Below are positions 61,157-64,000 of a stretch of 64,000 nucleotides of DNA, piece after piece. Position 1 is the stretch's first letter; each line of letters begins with the position of its first letter. The notes under the pieces were generated by a model. The model saw only the letters and a list, made by a program, of their open reading frames with translations, had not been told where the DNA came from and did not search any database. Source of the DNA: Vibrio atlanticus. Lineage in GTDB: Bacteria; Pseudomonadota; Gammaproteobacteria; Enterobacterales; Vibrionaceae. The DNA is taken from NCBI RefSeq assembly GCF_024347315.1, contig NZ_AP025460.1, forward strand, positions 1,240,001 to 1,304,000, given 5' to 3'. The position numbers and the translations under genes are program-made.

Positions 61157-61231
61157 CCCAAGTAACTGAATAGTTAGAGCTAATTAGTTAAGTAATTAGC
61201 TAAATAAGCAAATAGCTAAAAGTTACTTGGG
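61157..61231. repeat. nested inverted repeats in the siderophore operon
   Basis: Outer CCCAAGTAACT/AGTTACTTGGG (61157-61167, 61221-61231), inner perfect GCTAATTA-GTTAAG-TAATTAGC (61179-61200) and TTAGCTA/TAGCTAA. Built from TTAG/CTAA words. Confidence 0.75.
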
Positions 61232-61264
61232 GATATTGTTTAACATAAATTAAATCAGAAACTT

Positions 61265-62077
61265 ATGAGCCTATCGACACCGGTTAAATCCAAAACTATC
61301 TCTCGACTAAATGGAAGTAACCTTAAACTTGCATACGAGAATCGCGTTATTTGTGAAAATCTCGAACTTCATATTCCTGAAGGTAAATTTACGGTCATTG
61401 TCGGACCCAACGGGTGCGGAAAGTCGACCTTATTGAGAAGCTTATGCCGTTTATTGAAACCTTCTAAAGGCCAAATTTGTCTAGATGGTCAGAATATCCA
61501 AAAAGTACCAGCTAAAGAGTTGGCGAGAGAGTTGGGGTTACTGCCGCAAAGCTCACAAGCTCCAGAAGGGATTCGAGTCGTTGATTTGGTAGCAAGAGGC
61601 CGTTATCCGCATCAGAAACTATTTAAGCAGTGGAGCTTAGATGATCAAGAGGCGGTCTTCCAAGCGCTGGAAGATACTGGTGTCACCGATTTGGCCGAGA
61701 GGCAGGTTGATGAACTATCAGGAGGTCAGAAACAACGAGTTTGGATTGCAATGGTATTAGCACAAAAGACACCGATAGTATTACTTGATGAGCCGACAAC
61801 TTATTTGGACGTCGCACACCAGATCGATTTGTTGGAGTTGTTCCGCAGCCTCAATAGAGAGAAAAAACACACTATCGTCGCCGTGCTGCATGATTTGAAT
61901 CAAGCCTGTCGTTATGCGGATCATCTGATTGCATTTGCTGGTGGAGAAATTGTCGCACAAGGGGAACCTAAGTCTTTAATTGACGCCAAACTCGTTAAGC
62001 AAGTATTTGGCTTAGATAGCGTTATTATTGATGATCCCGTAAGTCATACTCCATTGATTGTGCCTTTGGGGAAGTAA
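61265..62077 (+). CDS. iron-siderophore ABC transporter ATPase (FepC-like)
   Basis: ABC ATPase of 270 residues that powers the two FecCD permeases. Walker A GPNGCGKST (about 43-51), Q-loop LLPQSSQAPEG, signature LSGGQKQRVWIAMVLA and Walker B IVLLDEPTTYLD are all intact, and H-loop VLHDLNQ follows. It is 308 bp downstream of the second permease. Confidence 0.94.
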   Translation: MSLSTPVKSKTISRLNGSNLKLAYENRVICENLELHIPEGKFTVIVGPNGCGKSTLLRSLCRLLKPSKGQICLDGQNIQKVPAKELARELGLLPQSSQAPEGIRVVDLVARGRYPHQKLFKQWSLDDQEAVFQALEDTGVTDLAERQVDELSGGQKQRVWIAMVLAQKTPIVLLDEPTTYLDVAHQIDLLELFRSLNREKKHTIVAVLHDLNQACRYADHLIAFAGGEIVAQGEPKSLIDAKLVKQVFGLDSVIIDDPVSHTPLIVPLGK

Positions 62078-62266
62078 CTCATATGACTTTTTGCTCAGTT
62101 TTGATTAACTCCAGAAATTGTTTGTAGATATTTCTAAGTCTTTTTGTACCTAAATGTGGACTATTGGCATTATTTTGGGCTCATGTGCCTTTTTCTTAAG
62201 ATACATCTTGTTGATATCATTTATTTTTTCTAGCATGTAACTAAGAGAAATGGATTAGAGGCTCTA

Positions 62267-63298
62267 ATGATAATCTGGTTACAACTCAAACGTTGGGTCA
62301 AAGCGAATATCTTTGTTTTGAATGGTAAAAACCTACTGTTTACTTTCCTCGGCTACGTGTTTTTATCGTGGTCGACATTGTATTTAGCGGGTGAAACGGA
62401 CTTAACCAACTCGTTTACTACATTTGCATACTATTTAGTCGTGACGGCTTCTACGGTTGGTTATGGCGATTTGTCACCGACAACGGAAGCGGGGCGATGG
62501 ATTGTTATTTTGTTTGTTATCCCTGGAGGGCTCAGCCTTTTCGCTGCTTTACTGGGTAAGGTGGCAACAGAAGGTGTTGAATATTGGCGAGCGGGCTTGT
62601 TAGGTAAAAGGAGAGTTAGAGTGGAAAACCACATTTTGATGTTGGGGTGGAATGAACAAAGAACCATTCATCTCATCCGTATGCTGCAACATGAAGAAAC
62701 GGGCAAGCGACCAATCGTATTATGTACGCGTTCAGATATCGAAAATCCGTTACCCGGTGAGATCAATTTCGTTAAGGTAAACAGCTACACCGATGGTAAA
62801 GAGATGGAGAAAACGGGCATTGAGTCAGCCAGCTGTATTCTTATTGATAACCCCGAAGACGACATCACGCTGTCTGCAGCGCTTTATTGTGCGAACCGAA
62901 ACCCTAAGGCTCATCTTCTGGTTTACTTTAAAGATGAGGCGTTGAGCGATTTACTGCATCAACATTGCCCAAACTCTGAATGTATTCCGGCAGTGGGTGC
63001 CGAAATGCTGGCTAAATCTGCGGTTGATCCCGGTTCAAGTGCGCTTCATCAAGAGCTTTTAAGCTCAACTAGAGGTATGACACAGTATTCGACGTATTAC
63101 CCTAAAGATGCCGAACCTGTAACCGTCGCGCCTATTTTCTCTGTATTCAAAGAGAAGTATAAAGCAACGCTGATCGCGATTGATACGGGGAGTGGTATAG
63201 AGCTTAATCCGGAGTTAGACCAAGTTGTCAGCAGCGGCACTAAGTTGTTTTACATTGCCGATGAGCGAATTGATCATTTCGATTGGAAAGGCTTTTAG
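62267..63298 (+). CDS. potassium channel with RCK/TrkA-N domain
   Basis: A 343-residue two-TM ion channel. TM1 at about 23-42, pore helix and selectivity filter TVGYGD (63-68), TM2 at about 76-95, then cytosolic RCK (TrkA-N) domain starting HILMLGWNEQ near 122. The usual Gly-x-Gly-x-x-Gly nucleotide loop is replaced by GWNEQ, so nucleotide binding may be altered. Subunits would assemble as a tetramer. No partner is nearby. Confidence 0.88.
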   Translation: MIIWLQLKRWVKANIFVLNGKNLLFTFLGYVFLSWSTLYLAGETDLTNSFTTFAYYLVVTASTVGYGDLSPTTEAGRWIVILFVIPGGLSLFAALLGKVATEGVEYWRAGLLGKRRVRVENHILMLGWNEQRTIHLIRMLQHEETGKRPIVLCTRSDIENPLPGEINFVKVNSYTDGKEMEKTGIESASCILIDNPEDDITLSAALYCANRNPKAHLLVYFKDEALSDLLHQHCPNSECIPAVGAEMLAKSAVDPGSSALHQELLSSTRGMTQYSTYYPKDAEPVTVAPIFSVFKEKYKATLIAIDTGSGIELNPELDQVVSSGTKLFYIADERIDHFDWKGF

Positions 63299-63325
63299 AC
63301 GGCTATTTAGTCTCTCCTGAAGCGA

Positions 63326-63355
63326 AAGAAGGCCTCATTGTGAGGCCTTCTTACT
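63326..63355. terminator. bidirectional terminator between channel and UPF0149 genes
   Basis: Perfect 12-bp stem AAGAAGGCCTCA/TGAGGCCTTCTT with a 3-nt loop; modest T content on either side. Confidence 0.75.
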
Positions 63356-63416
63356 ATCGTTCGAATATAGCGCAGCTTATTTCTTTTATATCTCTCGCTT
63401 TAGAGAGAATGGAAAA

Positions 63417-63986
63417 TTATTGAGCTTCGGCTAATGCGATACCGCGTTGCGTTAACCCGCAAAGCATCACTGGCACAGCATTAAAGATCTCTTCAAATTG
63501 CTCAAGGCCTTCGATGCCTTGTTCTGCAAGCGTAGCAATGGAAGTTTCTGGATCGTAAAGCATGCTTAGTGAAAGCAACACGCCGCCGACCAATGCGTTG
63601 TCTTCGCTGTCTTCGGGCATCAGTGTTTCCCAATCATCACGGGCTATCTGCCAACCTTGAAGTAAGCCTTCACAAAAATCGCGAGCTGCTGTATTTACAA
63701 CTTCTGCATCATCTAATTGACAAGCTTCAGGCCATACCCAAGTACCTTCGATCAGTTCTGGGCGGGTTTTGTTCCAAAGCGCGATGATAACTTCAATGTA
63801 GCTTTCCAGCTGTTCACCGTCGGTAAAAGGTGCGACTTCTTCGCCACCCCAAAGGAATGGCAGCCATTCATGAGGGGTTAACACATTTGGAGCGGCTGCC
63901 ATTGCAGTGACAAAGCCCTTGGTTTTGTGTTCTGTGATTAGCTTTCCTTCCAACTCTGGAAGCGCAAGAATATCTTGTAAAGTCAA
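63417..63986 (-). CDS. UPF0149 family protein (YgfB/YecA-like)
   Basis: A 189-residue acidic protein of unknown function, family UPF0149 (TIGR02292-type), with conserved WLPFLWGGEE, FCEGLLQGW and an acidic linker. The C-terminal SEC-C zinc motif of longer YecA proteins is absent. The start given is TTG at 63986 with no clear ribosome-binding site; the frame stays open to the window edge, so the true start may lie beyond 64000. Confidence 0.8.
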   Translation of the reverse strand: MTLQDILALPELEGKLITEHKTKGFVTAMAAAPNVLTPHEWLPFLWGGEEVAPFTDGEQLESYIEVIIALWNKTRPELIEGTWVWPEACQLDDAEVVNTAARDFCEGLLQGWQIARDDWETLMPEDSEDNALVGGVLLSLSMLYDPETSIATLAEQGIEGLEQFEEIFNAVPVMLCGLTQRGIALAEAQ

Positions 63987-64000
63987 AGTGAGGTACCGTA

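Larger units (their letters stand above)
60957..61264. other. gap between the permease and ATPase genes
   Basis: A 308-bp gap with a 55-codon open frame (60978-61145) and nested inverted repeats (61157-61231). No clear terminator with a T run, so transcription may continue to the ATPase gene. Confidence 0.5.

Overview
The window is a continuous stretch of chromosome from a Vibrio, most likely of the Splendidus clade. The basis is protein sequences of vibrio type, a c-di-GMP-I riboswitch ahead of a tfoX-family gene beside purR, the torD/torR and elyC-cmoM-mukFEB neighbourhood, and a MukBEF condensin instead of SMC. Species cannot be fixed from this window. No rRNA, tRNA, CRISPR array, prophage or intact transposase gene was seen. 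Most of it is core genome; the accessory parts are intergenic repeats, small inverted-repeat elements and an iron-siderophore locus.

Layout. 1-5.7 kb: cspD and divergent clpS-clpA, then convergent infA, bpt and aat; adaptor, unfoldase and both aminoacyl-transferases of the N-degron pathway lie side by side. 5.7-11 kb: a glycine-zipper envelope protein, aroA, yciN and topA. 11-15.8 kb: glgC-glgA (glycogen), an alpha/beta hydrolase and a DUF2007 zinc-ribbon protein. 15.9-20.7 kb: a TVP38/DedA-like membrane protein, tfoY with its c-di-GMP riboswitch and a second downstream promoter, purR, and divergent torD/torR. 20.7-29.2 kb: elyC, cmoM and mukF-mukE-mukB. 29.5-31.4 kb: a Cache-domain chemoreceptor.

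31.7-35 kb: a poorly understood three-gene unit of a lipoprotein retropepsin-like protease, an inactive-transglutaminase seven-helix membrane protein and a RimK-like ATP-grasp ligase. It is the best candidate here for an under-described system. 35.2-38.2 kb: cmoB, cmoA and a DUF72 protein, then a 284-bp MITE-like element. 38.7-43.1 kb: aspS, ruvC and ruvA-ruvB. 43.7-46.9 kb: cydA-cydB-cydX-ybgE behind a perfect Fnr-type site. 47-52.5 kb: ybgC-tolQRAB-pal-cpoB. 52.7 kb: nadA. 54-62 kb: a Fur-boxed TonB-dependent receptor, a siderophore-interacting reductase and a FepBDGC-type ABC importer. 62.2-64 kb: a potassium channel and a UPF0149 protein.

The genes serve largely independent functions. The clearest joint systems are N-degron proteolysis (ClpS, ClpA, Bpt, Aat), cmo5U34 tRNA modification (CmoA, CmoB, CmoM), MukBEF, Tol-Pal, bd oxidase, RuvABC and siderophore uptake. 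A distinctive feature is four short tandem repeats with different 6-8 bp units. Three lie in convergent gaps beyond terminators; the fourth lies just upstream of the DUF2007 gene.
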